Positions 1 through 11,383 of a stretch of DNA of 64,000 nucleotides are shown here, one piece after another. The notes beneath the pieces were generated by a model, which saw nothing but the letters and a program-made list of their open reading frames with translations, was not told the DNA's origin and ran no database searches. Each line of letters starts with the position of its first letter. The first letter of the stretch is position 1. A program made the position numbers and the translations under genes. The DNA is from Sporocytophaga sp. (GTDB taxonomy: Bacteria > Bacteroidota > Bacteroidia > Cytophagales > Cytophagaceae). Location: NCBI GenBank assembly GCA_024707265.1, contig JANQAB010000004.1, forward strand, positions 434,001 to 498,000. The letters are read 5' to 3'.

Positions 1-3000
1 GGGTCATTGATAAAATTATCAGGTGAAAAATTACCATCACCAGAGGTGTTCCATTTCACCCCGGTAGCATTGGTTACTGTAGCGGATAACTGAACCTCTC
101 CCATATCTGCACACACATTGATGTCTGGTCCTGCATTTACAATTGGTGTTTTTTCAAATGTTACCTCCATAACATCGGAGAGAGGGTTACAAACTCCAGT
201 ACCTGTTGCAGTCAGCGTTAATTGAACTTTTCCTGAAGTTCTTTCAGCAGCAGATGGAATATAAGTAGCATTTAATACTGATGCATTTGGAGAGAATGTA
301 CCAGAACCGGAGCTTTTCCATATGCCACCTGTGGCATTGAGAACTGTGCCCGTAAGCGTTATTCCCGCTACATCTTCACAAACAACCTGGTCATCTCCGG
401 CGTTTACAACTGAAAGTGGTTTTACGATAATATTAAGAGTATCTTTTACAGGCAGGCAAAGGCCATTACCTGTTGTGGTCAGAATAAGGCTGATTACAGA
501 TCCCGGTGTTTTGTCGGCATTACCGATAAGATAAGATGGGTTAAGCTGATTGGCTGTAGGGCTGAATCCTCCATCACCCGAAGTACTCCAGGTTCCACCT
601 GTCGCAATGGTAACAACTCCATTTAGACTGACAGAGGTTGCATCTTCACATATCTCCATATCTGGTCCGGCCTTAACAGTCGGAGCAGGCGTAAAGATTA
701 CATCTGAGAAATCGGTTACAGCATTACATGTCCCATTTCCGGTTGAAAGAATTTTAAATGTTACCTTACCTGCATCTTTATCTGTTTTGGAAGGAGTATA
801 AACTGGATTTAAGGCATTAACATTAGGACTGAATGTTCCTGTACCAGTTGTACTCCATTGTTGTCCTGCTGCTATAGTTACATTTCCTGCAAGTTGAATT
901 CCTGTCACATCGGCACAGACTTTTTGGTCAGGTCCGGCATTTACAGTAACCAGTGGGGTAATGTTAATCAACATATCATCCGTAACTGTTGCGCAAGGGA
1001 CTGTACCTACACCTTTTAATGTAATTTTTATTTGCTTAGCAGCAATGTCTTCGGCTGATGGTTTATATTTTGCATTTAAGTCTGAGCTATTTGGAAGGAA
1101 GGTACCGGTACCTTGTGAAATCCAGAGCGCAGAAGAATAATTAGTGATTGTTCCGGACAAACTAACCTCTGAAACGTCTGCACAAACTGTCTGATCCGGC
1201 CCTGCATTTACTTTTGGTAGAGGTAGAATGGTTACTTTTATGGAACTTACAGCTTCTGGACAAGCTCCGTTTCCTATACTTTTTAAAGTTAATGTGACAT
1301 TTCCTTTTGAAATATCTCCTCCACCCAGGTTATAAGTAGTATTGACATTATTGCGATTTCCGAAAGTACCATCTCCTGAGGTTGACCAGGTTCCACCTAT
1401 AGCAGCTTCAATAGTTCCGTTTAAAGTAATAGAGGAACTGCTTTCACAAATGGTAAAGTCACTTCCTGCATTTGCTTTAGGCATTGGGGTGAATTTTACC
1501 GTCATCGCATCTTTCCCCGGAGAGCAGGCGCCGTTCCCTGTAGATGTAAGAGTGAATGTCAGAATTCCTTTTTTTAAGTCTGCTGCACTTGGGTTATATA
1601 CAGCCTTGATACCATTTGAACTAAAAGTGCCAGTACCTGTGCTTGTCCAGGATCCGCCTGTGGCAACATTAATTTTGCCTGAGAGTGATACCGAAGATAC
1701 ATTTTCGCAAAGCTCCTGATCAGGACCAGCATCCACTGTTGGAATAGGAGTAATGGTCAATGTCATCTTATCTTCAGCAGGATTACACACACCATTACCA
1801 GTAGTACTGATAGTCAGAGTGATTTTCTTTATGACAGTGTCCTGTGAAGAGATATAATAATCAGCGTCTTTTTGTGACGCATCTGGTGCAAAAGTGCCGG
1901 AGCCAGAGCTTTTCCAGATAATTCCTCCTGCATTTGAAAAAGTACCGGCTAATTTGATGGAACTTGTATTCGCGCATACAGACTGATCCGGTCCTGCATC
2001 TACCTGAGGTGCATCCTGCAGTATAAAGGTTACCTTATCAGAGATCGGAGGGCAAATGCCATCACTTAAAGAAGTCAGCGTTAATACTATTTTTTTATTG
2101 TTAACTTCTGCAGCAGAAGGGATATAAGTTGCATTTAAAGTGGTCGCATTTGGCGAATAAGATCCTGAACCTCCAGACCAGGTTGCTCCGGAAGCATTTA
2201 TTACAACACCATGAAGTGGAATTCCGCTGACATTCGCGCACAATGTTTGTTCAGGACCTGCGTCTACGAACACTGCATCTTTAAAGGTAACAGTCAAACG
2301 ATCAGAAACCAGGGAACATGTATCATTTCCTAAACTGGTAAGAGTCAGGATAACACTTCCCGCTGATGTATCTGCAGAGGAAGGAACGTAGGTTGCTGTT
2401 AAGCTGCTTCTGTCTGGCAGGAATGAACCTGTTCCATTCGTAGACCAAAGGGCTCCTTTAGCGTTTTCTACTTTTCCGTTTAATACTACATTAGGAGTAT
2501 TTCCGCAAACTATCTGATCGGGTCCTGCTTCAATTTCCGGTCCTTTAGGAATTCTGAAAGTTATTTCGTCAGAAACAGGAGGGCAAGATCCTACTGCATC
2601 TGTGGTAACTTTAAGTTTTACAACCCCGCTTAATAATTCAGAAGGGGAAGGGGTGTATGTGGCATTGAGTGTTTTAGCATCTGGGGTAAATGTACCTGAA
2701 CCGCCTGTCCAGGTTGACCTTGAGCCTATTGCATTAAGCTTAATAGGAAGGTCATTGGTACAAATAAACTGATCCGGGCCTGCATCTATCACCGGTACTG
2801 TTGTAAATGTAACAACCATGTCGTCAGAAACCGGAGGGCATACTCCAGTACCTGTTGTGGTTAAGGTAAATGTGACGCTACCTCTGGATTTATCATTTGC
2901 TGTGATATTATATGTAGCGTTTATTATTGCATTGCTTGGGAGGAAAGAACCGTTTCCATTACTAGACCAGGTGGTTCCTGTTGCATTTTTAAATGTTCCG

Positions 3001-6000
3001 TAATTGAATACAATAGCCGTTTCGGTACCGCAAACAAACTGATCCGGTCCGGCATTTACTTCCGGAGCTGGCAACAATCTAAAGGTAACATTATCAGAAA
3101 CCGGATTACAGTTGCCATTGTCTGTTGTTACAATGGTTAAAGTAACGGAGCCTGCGATTACTTCAGCTACTGAAGGTGAATAAACAACATTGATTGCTGT
3201 TGCATCAGGTGTGAACTTACCATTGCCACCTGACCAAACAATTCCTCCGGCAACTGTCTTGCTTCCGCTAAGCTGGATTCCGGCAGTATTCGAGCAGATA
3301 TCCTGTCCAGGACCGGCATCCACAGTAGGCGATGGAGTGAAAGTTATATCAAGGTAAGCAAAGGATGAATTACATAAACCGTTGTCAGTAGAACTTAATG
3401 TCAGTTTCAAAGCACCGGAATTAATTTCGTCTGCTGTTGGTGTATAAACTGCTTTTATGGTATTGGCATTTGGAGAAAATACTCCTTTACCTCCAGACCA
3501 CACACCTCCTTTGGCAGGGAGGGTAACTTTTCCATCCAGATCAATGGTTGGATTATTTTTACAAACACTAATTGAATTACTAGTCGTTACTATCGGAGCT
3601 TTGATAATTGTTATCTCTACACTATCGGTCTCGCTTAAACAATTTCCGTTGTTTGAAGAGGTAAGGTAAAGTATGACAAAACCAGCAGTTATCTCAGCTG
3701 CGGAAGGAGTATAGGTCGTTACAAGAGAAGTGTTATTCGGAGCAAAGGTACCTTTTCCTCCGCTCCATACACCGGCTCCAAAACTTACATTTCCGTTCAG
3801 GGTTACTTGAGCATTGTTTTCGCAAACACTCTGAGCCGGACCAGCCTCAACAACAGGACCAGGCGTGAAGGTGATTTCTACATCATCACTTACAGGAAGA
3901 CATGTAGGTTTCTGAGCAGTTAAGGTTAGCTTCAGTTTTCCGGATGCAATTTCAGCTGGAGTGGGAGTGTATACAGCATTAAGACTATCTTTACTTGGAG
4001 TGAATATCCCATTTCCTCCAGACCAGGTGACAGATGTACCAAAGGTAGCTGTTCCTTTCAGTGTTATATTAGCATTATTCGCGCAAACTGTTTGAGGAGA
4101 TCCTGCATCAACAGTTGGAGCAGGATCGATCAGCACAAGGATCTTTTCTGTAGAAGCGCTACAGTTGAAATCATTTCCGACACTTGTGATATTAATAATC
4201 GCAAGGTTATCTGCTAGATCTTTTGCTGAAGGTATATAAGTTACATTCAGATGGCTTGCAGAAGGTGTGAAGGTACCATGATTTACTGAGCTCCAAAGAA
4301 TCCCTGAAGCCCCTGAAATTGTAGCGCTTAAAGCTATGTTAGGATTGTTTTCGCAGGCAACCAGATTTTGGCTGACACCTATTTTTGGTGATGGTCTGAA
4401 CTTAACTGTTAGTGAATCTTTCTCCGGACTACACAATCCATTGCCAGTTGATGAAAGGTATAGTTTTATGGAAGCTTTTGCAGTATCAGCTGAAGATGGC
4501 TCATAGGTTGCATTTAATGAAGTTGCGGAAGGTTTGAAAGTTCCTGTACCTTCAGAAGTCCATAAAATACCAGTAGCTCCTTCTACATAACCATTAAGTT
4601 GAATGATGTCTTTTTTACATAATTCTTTGTCAGGGCCAGCTTCAACTCTGGGTGGTCTGGTCAGATGAATAATCATTTGGTCGGATGTAATTCCGCAAGG
4701 ATTATGTTCCGGGGTCAGGTTTAATACAATATTCGCCGCACCCAGTTCTCCTTTACCTGGAATATAAGTAGCATTTAAAGTATTGGCATCCGGAAGAAAG
4801 GTTCCCGTTCCTCCCGTCCATTTTCCTGCTGTGCCACCTTTGATGCTTCCATTTAAATGAATTACAGCATTGTTTGAGCATACTGTAGTATCTTTACCCG
4901 CATCTGCTATAGATGGAGGTGCAACAATGATTTTGGTTTTGCTACTAACCGGAGCGCATAATCCATTACTTGTTGCGGTTAAAGTAAGTTCTATGGAACC
5001 GCTCTCCAGCTCTTCTTTTGTTGGGGAGTAAACAGGGTTTACTCTATTTCTGTTAGGAATAAAATTTCCGTTTCCTCCTGTCCAGGTTACTTTAGAAGCA
5101 TTCGTCACCACTCCGGAAAGTTGTACCGTTGTTGTATTGGAACAGATGCTGGAATTAGGTCCTGCATTAACAGTAGGCAGAGGAGTGAAGAATATTCTCA
5201 TCGTATCTGTTACAGATGGACAACCTGAAGTAGGATTTGAAGTGAGAAATAACTTCACCATTCCAGCAGTTTTTTCAGCTGCAGTAGGAGTATAGCCAGC
5301 ATTCAGATCATTAACATCGGAAAATGTACCATTTCCTCCCGACCATTTTCCTCCTGGGGCTCCGGTAATTTTACCGCTTAGAATAAATGTTGTTATATCA
5401 GCGCAGACTGTAGTATCATTAGGTGCAAGTGGAGCATTTCTGCTTTCTGCATCTACAGTAACATTTTGGACGGTATAGTTAAGCTTTTTCTCAATTACAT
5501 TGGCATACCACCAGGTGTTAATAGATTCGGGACAGGTAGGTACGCAGTCGTTGAATCCTCTGTTTCTCCATTTGTGGCAGCCACCTGTACATCCTGTCAG
5601 GTTTGTTGTTCCGTCAAGGTTTGATCCTGCTATAATTTTGGAATCATCCCAGTACAATTTAGGAACTACATTTCCTCCTTTTTTAGGAGCATATAATTCA
5701 ACTATGTAACCATTTAGGTGGTTTTCTACATCGTACAATGGCAAATGTGTTAATCCATTAAAGTAGTTAACATTTATATCAAAGGTTTTATTTGCAGGTA
5801 CGACATTGCCTAGACCATCTTTTGTATTCCATGGAATACAGTTATATCCAGCTTTTACTGTTGTATTGAAAAGTATGTCTGATGTACCTTTTTGATAACC
5901 CGCCTGGCCATTGAATTCAAAGAGAATTTCAACAGTTCCTGTTTTGTCTGTATAGATTTCTATACATCTGTTGTTCGGGTCGCAGCCGGTAATTTTAGGA

Positions 6001-6870
6001 TCCTGAGTGAGGCTTCCGAATTTTCCTACAGGGAAGCAGTTAGTGTCTGGTTCAGTAAGGAATAGTTTATATTCAGGATAGGTATAATTTCCGATTTTAG
6101 ATTGTCTGTCAAATTCGGCATTACCTGTTTTGGTGGTACCTGTAGAGTTAGCAGAGATAGAAAATCCGAAAGGCTGTATACCATTAAAATTCAATGAAGT
6201 AATAATACTGTCTTTTGCATAGACATACATCGTTGTTACAAATCTGTTGGCATCGGCATTTGTTGTAAAATCCCATGCTTTGGACCAAAGTCTTCCGGTT
6301 TGAATTTTATTTGTAGAGGGGTTAGCTACTGTAATATCAAAATAAGTGAAGATCCTTTTTTCTGGTGTAGGAGTGGTAGAAGATTTGGGGTTAAATTCAA
6401 TGTGATAAGTACCTGGTCCCGGGGGAGTAAATTCCAAAGCATTGTAACCGCCGCCACCTACAATCTGACTAGGGCCATTATAAGCTTTGTCATAGGAATC
6501 AATATATCCGGCCCCTGACTTTGGAAGTTTGTAGGTGTTCGTTGTCCCCGGAACTGGAGTTAGTCCCGGAATGGGTACAGCGGTGTTGGACTCATCCATA
6601 AGACGAAAATAGACATCATCATTGGTTTGCTTAAAACCCATGTATATCTTTTTCACCCGGATTACAAACCTGAATATTCAGCCTGTAGTCTTCGGGAGCA
6701 TTAAAAGTTGCAAATGGTCTCGATAATGTGTTCAGGTCAAATATCTGAACATAACCATTTGACGAAGAAGTAGGCATCAATTGTCTGGTTCCTTCTGAAT
6801 ATGCTTTAAAACATATTGAAAGGCACATCGACAAAATAAAAATTTTAATCTTGGTATAAGTTAACCCCAT
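1..6870 (-). CDS. Giant repeat cell-surface adhesin-like protein (partial, one frameshift)
   Basis: The gene reads leftwards and its 3' end lies outside the window. Residues 1 to about 25 form a signal peptide (IFILSMCLSICFKAYS). A unique N-terminal part follows, then about 21 tandem repeats of about 88 residues from about 5.4 kb down to position 1. Each repeat has the pattern VNAGP(N/D)..(I/V)C then VQLSG.VTNA...W.GG.G.F.P then a TLTAT..G.C element, with two cysteines. Such repeats are common in very large secreted Bacteroidota proteins, usually exported by T9SS; the sorting domain would be beyond the edge. The frame opens at 6870 and hits a stop at 6631. The expected sequence NPGEKIYMGFKQ is restored by removing one T from the T5 run at 6649-6653. 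The frame is the same at 6630 and at position 3, so no net shift occurs in between. Surface adhesion or matrix function is inference. Confidence 0.85.
126..5430 (-). repeat. Tandem array of about 21 coding repeats, unit about 265 bp
   Basis: The opposite-strand landmark ggtcc(t/g)gc(a/g)tt/tc, which encodes the NAGPD core, recurs near 126, 393, 663, 932, 1196, 1460, 1721, 1988, 2252, 2517, 2775, 3045, 3310, 3573, 3836, 4096, 4365, 4634, 4890, 5157 and 5420. The mean spacing is about 265 bp, or 88 codons. Copies are clearly diverged at the DNA level, so the array is old or diversifying rather than freshly duplicated. The array continues past position 1. Confidence 0.85.
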
Positions 6871-7130
6871 AACTTAAATATTTAAACTAGCGTTAGAAAA
6901 TCAAATTGATTTTAAGAAATTGATTTATTTTTATATTAATTTTAAATATCTGTAAAATGAACGTATTCAAAATTAATTAGTTATCATTGTAATATTTCAA
7001 TGTGGACCTGTTTATCAAAGAGATAAAAATAACTCTAAATATTAGAATTTCAATATCTGGTTCGTTGATTTGTGATGAATGTGTAAAAAATTGTTAAATT
7101 CGTCGAATATTCTTTAAAACTTGCATTGAA
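6871..7130. other. Divergent intergenic region between adhesin and PorP-like gene
   Basis: This very A/T-rich 260-bp spacer must carry the promoters for both divergent genes. I see no convincing inverted repeat or operator. Confidence 0.4.
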
Positions 7131-8159
7131 GTGATAATCAGGTTAAAAATTGTATTTTTTGTCTTATTTGCAATTTCATGGAATGGAGCTGCAGGTCAGG
7201 ATATACAGTTCTCCCAATTTTATGGAGCTCCACTGTATGTTAACCCAGCCTTTGCCGGAAGTACGCATAAAACCAGGCTTGTGCTTCATCAAAGAATTCA
7301 ATGGCCAAAACTGGATGGAAAATATATAACCTCATTATTTTCTGCAGATACCTATTTTTCTAAGTATAGAAGTGGACTGGGGTTACAGGTTTATAAAGAC
7401 TGGCAGGGGAGTAATACCATCAATTCTACTGATGTTTCTTTATCATATTCATATGAAATTTTCTTAACCTCAAAAATTGTAATAAGACCGGGATTACAGT
7501 TAGGTTATATTTCCAGAACTCTTGATTATTCAGATCTTGCGTTTAGTTATCAATACGATAATGATGGAAATATTGCGCCTGGTTTTGATAACGGAAAGGT
7601 TAAAAAGCAATTCATGGATCTATCTACAGGAGCTGTTATTTATACTGAAAACCTCTGGGTGGGCTTTGCTGCAAATCATATCAATACACCTAATCAATCA
7701 TTTGTAAACGGAAAGGCACCCCTTCCTGCAAAGTATTCCTTTACTGCTGGCTATCAGATAAACTTCAGTAGAGGGCCTGATAAATCAACACTGCAGGAGG
7801 AAAAGCAAATAAGCCTGATTCCTACAGTTCACTATAAATTTCAGGGGAAGTCGGATCAGACAGATCTTGGGGTTTACGGTGTTTATGATCAATTGATTGC
7901 TGGTTTCTGGTACAGGGGTATTCCGGGGTTAAAGCGTTATAAAAAAGGCGTTCAGAATAATGAGTCTATCGTTGGATTGGTTGGATGGAAGTATAACAAC
8001 CTTGCTATTACCTATAGTTACGATTTTATAGTTTCAAGACTTGTTCCTGCAAGAAGTGGTGGAGCTCATGAGATAAACCTGACTTATATTTTTAACAAAA
8101 GGAAAAAAATCAAACCTATGAGGAGAATGCCTTGTCCTCATTTCTATAAAAGTTTTTAA
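7131..8159 (+). CDS. PorP/SprF family type IX secretion system membrane protein
   Basis: The 342-residue product starts at a GTG and has a signal peptide ending near AAGQ. The mature N-terminus carries the family hallmark QDIQFSQFYGAPLYVNPAFAGS, followed by repeated amphipathic beta strands (YSYEIF, LQLGYISRTLDY, LAITYSYDFIVS) and a C-terminal strand INLTYIF. PorP/SprF proteins are outer-membrane barrels; family members are often encoded next to large T9SS-secreted adhesins and help anchor or display them (SprF with SprB in Flavobacterium johnsoniae). The divergent giant repeat protein fits that arrangement. The last four bases overlap the convergent small lipoprotein gene. Confidence 0.88.
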   Translation: MIIRLKIVFFVLFAISWNGAAGQDIQFSQFYGAPLYVNPAFAGSTHKTRLVLHQRIQWPKLDGKYITSLFSADTYFSKYRSGLGLQVYKDWQGSNTINSTDVSLSYSYEIFLTSKIVIRPGLQLGYISRTLDYSDLAFSYQYDNDGNIAPGFDNGKVKKQFMDLSTGAVIYTENLWVGFAANHINTPNQSFVNGKAPLPAKYSFTAGYQINFSRGPDKSTLQEEKQISLIPTVHYKFQGKSDQTDLGVYGVYDQLIAGFWYRGIPGLKRYKKGVQNNESIVGLVGWKYNNLAITYSYDFIVSRLVPARSGGAHEINLTYIFNKRKKIKPMRRMPCPHFYKSF

Positions 8160-8464
8160 TAAATATAAAATTTAAACTGACCGGAAGGTTTGTGTTTCTT
8201 TTTTACTTTGCTGGTATTGGCATTTAGCTCTGCCAGTTGTTCGTTTTGTTTCTGACGATTTTTATCTGCCATTCTTTGATTGGCCTTTCTGTTCTTCTTG
8301 TTTTTTTCAATTACCTCCTGTGCTGTTCTCTGATGATAGCCTTTGAGTTGTTCTTTTTCAGCGTCATTCATATTATACATCTTTCCTGTCAGGCAGGAAC
8401 TTAGAGTAATACAAATTAATACAGCCACGAATTTCTTAAGGAATATTTGATTTAGAGCTGTCAC
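8156..8464 (-). CDS. Small lipoprotein with basic coiled-coil tail
   Basis: The product has 102 residues. The N-terminus KKFVAVLICITLSSC is a lipoprotein signal with Cys24 as the likely lipidated residue. The rest is highly charged and predicted helical (MNDAEKEQLKGYHQRTAQEVIEK, then a KNRKANQRMADKNRQKQNEQL stretch), ending in a Lys-rich segment. It is convergent with, and overlaps by 4 bp, the PorP/SprF-like gene. No family is recognised. A periplasmic, membrane-tethered protein working with the neighbouring outer-membrane proteins is possible but only inferred. Confidence 0.65.
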   Translation of the reverse strand: MTALNQIFLKKFVAVLICITLSSCLTGKMYNMNDAEKEQLKGYHQRTAQEVIEKNKKNRKANQRMADKNRQKQNEQLAELNANTSKVKKKHKPSGQFKFYIY

Positions 8465-8764
8465 TATAGGGAATAGTTTTGTTTAATTTATTTATTGCCA
8501 ATTGTTTGTTGTCAAAACTTAACGTTTATTCATACGCTGTCTTGTATGGAATCTTATTATCGGGAGAATGAGTTCTCCAAAAATAATCTATTTTTTGAAA
8601 TTGCCATCTATTTTTATCTCAACGTATAAAAAACGTCACTTTTTCATGTGCCAGCCGTACAACGTGATATTTTGAATTACTGTATAGAATAAAAAGTAAC
8701 CAGAATGTCCGGTAAAATCCGTAGGTGATATAGTTAGACACTAAATTTTAATTTAATATCCAAT
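8465..8764. other. Intergenic region, divergent promoters
   Basis: This 300-bp spacer lies between the divergent small lipoprotein gene and the PorE-like gene. It is A/T-rich. I see no RNA gene, strong hairpin or repeat copy in it. Confidence 0.35.
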
Positions 8765-10685
8765 ATGTCTTTTTTCTTGAGAGGGGTCCTGATTGTGATT
8801 GCAATGACTTCCGCACTGAGTGTACATGCACAGAATAATTTAAAGGCCGCCAGAAAATATACTGACAAAGCCTTAGAGTATTTCAAAACTGAGGATTATG
8901 AAACGGCCTTGACTTACTTTTTGAAATCCGATAGTCTGGATGGAAATGATCAGGATGTTTCTTATTTAATCAGCCTTTCTTTTTTCAGATCTGATCAAAA
9001 GCTAAAAGCTCTGCCTTTTTTATTAAAAGCCAAAGCAGGAGGTATCAAAGAATCGGAATTGGAACTCTACCTTGGAGAAGCTTATCACCTTTCACATAAG
9101 TTTGATAAGGCAATCGAACACCTTACCCTCTACAGATCAACACTACGTTCTTCTGAAAAGGAAAAAATCAGGGAAGTGGATGATTTGATTCAAAATTGTA
9201 AAAATGGTATTGAATTGGTTAAAACTCCGGTCGAAGTCAAAATCAAAAACCTTGGCAATGTTATCAATAGTACATTCCCGGACTATATGCCTGCATTGTC
9301 TGCAGATGAGTCCATGTTAATTTTTACATCAAGAAGGGATAATAGTACGGGTGGACTTAAAATTAACAACTTGTATTTTGAGGATATTTATATTTCCAAT
9401 AAAAAAGACAATAAATGGACAACTCCCGAAAAGCTGGGCAATGAAATTAATACTCCATCTCATGATGCATGTGTTGGAATATCTCCGGATGGTCAGCAGA
9501 TATTTATTTATAAAGTTGAAGAAGGTAAATATTATGGTGATTTATATGTAAGCAATCTCTCGGGAAAAGCCTGGTCCAAACCTAAGAGCCTTGGGCCTAA
9601 TATTAATACACCTTTCTGGGAACCTTGTGCAACCATTACCGCAGATCAAAAGGTACTGTTTTTTGTCAGTAATAAAAAAGGAGGAATCGGTGGTACGGAT
9701 ATTTATATGAGCAAACGCCTGCCCAATGGAGAATTTGGTCCCGCTACTATCCTAAGTACAGAAATTAATACTTCAAAAGATGAGTTTTCTCCTTTTATTC
9801 ACCCTGATGGAAAGACGCTATATTTCAGTTCCAAAGGACATAACAGCATGGGGGGATATGATATTTTCTCTTGTACTATTAATACTGAAACAGGACAAGT
9901 CATTTCTAAACCTGTGAACCTTGGATATCCAATAAATACTGCTGATGATGAGGTGTATTTTTCATGGTCTGCTGATAACAGGAGAGCTTACTTTTCCTCG
10001 GAAAGAGCAGGTGGGGTGGGTGAAAAAAGATCTGTATGTGCTTGAAAGACCTAAAGCAGACGCCTCTCTTGTAATGTTAAAAGGAACTATTAATGGATGT
10101 GATAATAAGAAACCTGTTGCTGCAAGTATTATTGTAACAGACATTGCTACAGGAAAGGAAATTGGAAAATATTCATCCAATAGCAGTACCGGTAAATACA
10201 TAGTTATCCTGCCTGCAGGTAAAAACTATGGTATTACAGTAGAAGCTCCGGGCTATGTGTTTTATTCAAAAAACATAGATATTCCATTCCTAGATCATTA
10301 TAAAGAAATCGATGATGAAATATGCATGGAAGGGTTGAAGAAAGGAACCGTATTTGTGCTTCGAAATGTCTTTTTTGATGTCGATAAAGCTACCCTGAGA
10401 AAAGAATCAGAGGCAGAGTTGGAAAGGGTTCACGAGATTCTGACCTCTAACCCTTCAATCAATATGCTGATCTCTGGTCATACCGATAGTGATGGTAATG
10501 ATGATTATAACCTTAAGTTGTCTGAAAACAGAGCTCATGCTGTTAAAGACTATTTAATTAGCAAAGGGGTTTCTTCAGAAAGACTTTCCTATAAAGGTTA
10601 TGGAGAAACAAAGCCAGTTGCGCCTAATGATTCTCCTGATAACAAACAGTTGAACAGAAGAACAGAAATTGAGATTGTAGAATAA
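8765..10685 (+). CDS. PorE-like TPR-PD40-CRD-OmpA protein (one frameshift)
   Basis: Read across one frameshift this is a ~640-residue protein. The order is signal peptide (to about VHAQ), TPR-like helices at 25-150, a WD40-like PD40 propeller at about 160-425 (repeats such as SADESMLIFTSRRD, SPDGQQIFIYKV, HPDGKTLYFSSKG), a carboxypeptidase-regulatory-like beta domain at about 437-515, and an OmpA peptidoglycan-binding domain at about 535-640 (FDVDKATL, SGHTDSDGND, NRRTEIEI). This order matches PorE, the T9SS protein linking the machinery to peptidoglycan. Frame 1 ends in EKRSVCA; the next frame continues KDLYVLERPK. Removing one A from the A6 run at 10023-10028 joins them. Many Cytophagales carry several such paralogues, so equivalence to PorE itself is not certain. 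Confidence 0.85.
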
Positions 10686-10758
10686 ATCATTACAATCTGT
10701 TTAAAAGCTATATTAAAACAGACGTAATCTGTAGGTTGTTATTAAACCTGTTGAAGGA

Positions 10759-10809
10759 AAGCTTAAATAGAGGCGTTAAATCACAATTAAAGAGCCTCTA
10801 TTTAAGCTT
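10759..10809. terminator. Long perfect inverted repeat, terminator-like, after the PorE-like gene
   Basis: A 16-bp perfect stem (10759-10774 with 10794-10809, starting AAGCTTAAATAG) encloses a 19-nt loop about 75 bp after the stop. It lacks a strong T tract, so it may act as an RNA-stabilising stem or weak terminator. Confidence 0.5.
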
Positions 10810-10861
10810 CTAACTTATTTTAATAAAGGATGATTTTACGTCTCAGCTGATTAAAAGAAAA

Positions 10862-10886
10862 AAGCACAGAATGGCTTTCTGTGCTT
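10862..10886 (-). terminator. Intrinsic terminator
   Basis: A 10-bp stem (AAGCACAGAA at 10862-10871 with 10877-10886) and a 5-nt loop are followed by a T-rich tract in the leftward direction. It sits just past the end of the 66-residue gene at 10913-11113. Confidence 0.75.
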
Positions 10887-10912
10887 CTGATTTTTTTATA
10901 TGCTCTTATAAA

Positions 10913-11113
10913 TTAGTTATAAGAGAAATAATTCAGGTTCTTAAAATTCTTAATAATCTCAGGAAATTTATCCCCGTAGTTGTATTCAACCCATTTTTCT
11001 AGTTGCAGCGTTTCCTGTGGACTTAAAAGGTTAATGGATTTGTTAAGTTCTTTTTCAAAAAGGCTTTTGTCAAAACTGACTTTTTCTAATATGTGAATAC
11101 TGTATTCTAACAT
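10913..11113 (-). CDS. Small acidic hypothetical protein
   Basis: The 66-residue product starts MLEYSIHILEKVSFDKSLFEKEL and contains LSPQETLQLEKWVEYNYGDKFPEII. It looks helical and soluble, with no signal or membrane segment. It is bounded downstream by a good intrinsic terminator and upstream by another terminator, so it is probably a monocistronic unit. The phrase LSPQETLQLEKW resembles short Bacteroidota conserved proteins, but I cannot assign a function. Confidence 0.65.
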   Translation of the reverse strand: MLEYSIHILEKVSFDKSLFEKELNKSINLLSPQETLQLEKWVEYNYGDKFPEIIKNFKNLNYFSYN

Positions 11114-11208
11114 GGCTATTAATTTTTTTATAACTGATTTAAAGTTGAAAACGGAAATAAAAAAAATAGGTTTGACATAACTCGTTAATTTTTAATTAAT
11201 ACCACAAA

Positions 11209-11236
11209 AAAAGATAGTCTTACAGGACTATCTTTT
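11209..11236 (-). terminator. Intrinsic terminator of the HEAT-like gene
   Basis: An 11-bp perfect stem (AAAAGATAGTC at 11209-11219 with 11226-11236) is followed on the minus strand by a run of seven T. Confidence 0.75.
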
Positions 11237-11383
11237 GTTTATCAACCCATGAACGAGGTCTATTCCTTTTCTTCACTTTCCTTATCTCACCGCATCAACC
11301 CCGTTGTTATATATTTAACATATTAAAATTTCATATTGTTTGAAACCTTCTGAAAGATTTTTAAAAATGTTTTGTAATATCTT

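Noticed and set aside
322..3669. Several plus-strand ORFs of 60-125 residues
   Set aside because: They lie opposite the giant minus-strand repeat gene, share its ~265-bp periodicity and are rich in Pro/Val/Phe as expected for antisense of the repeat. They are shadows.
126..5430. CRISPR-like array from the regular repeat spacing
   Set aside because: The ~265-bp unit is fully coding and diverged throughout, with no short identical repeats and spacers.
6631..6870. A separate 79-residue secreted protein
   Set aside because: Its end NPGEKDIHGF is created by one extra base; the next frame continues the expected KIYMGFKQTNDDVYF. It is the N-terminus of the giant protein.
9945..10685. A separate OmpA-domain gene of 246 residues
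   Set aside because: Its first residues are out-of-frame antisense-like sequence and the real homology starts after the A6 run, continuing the PD40 protein.
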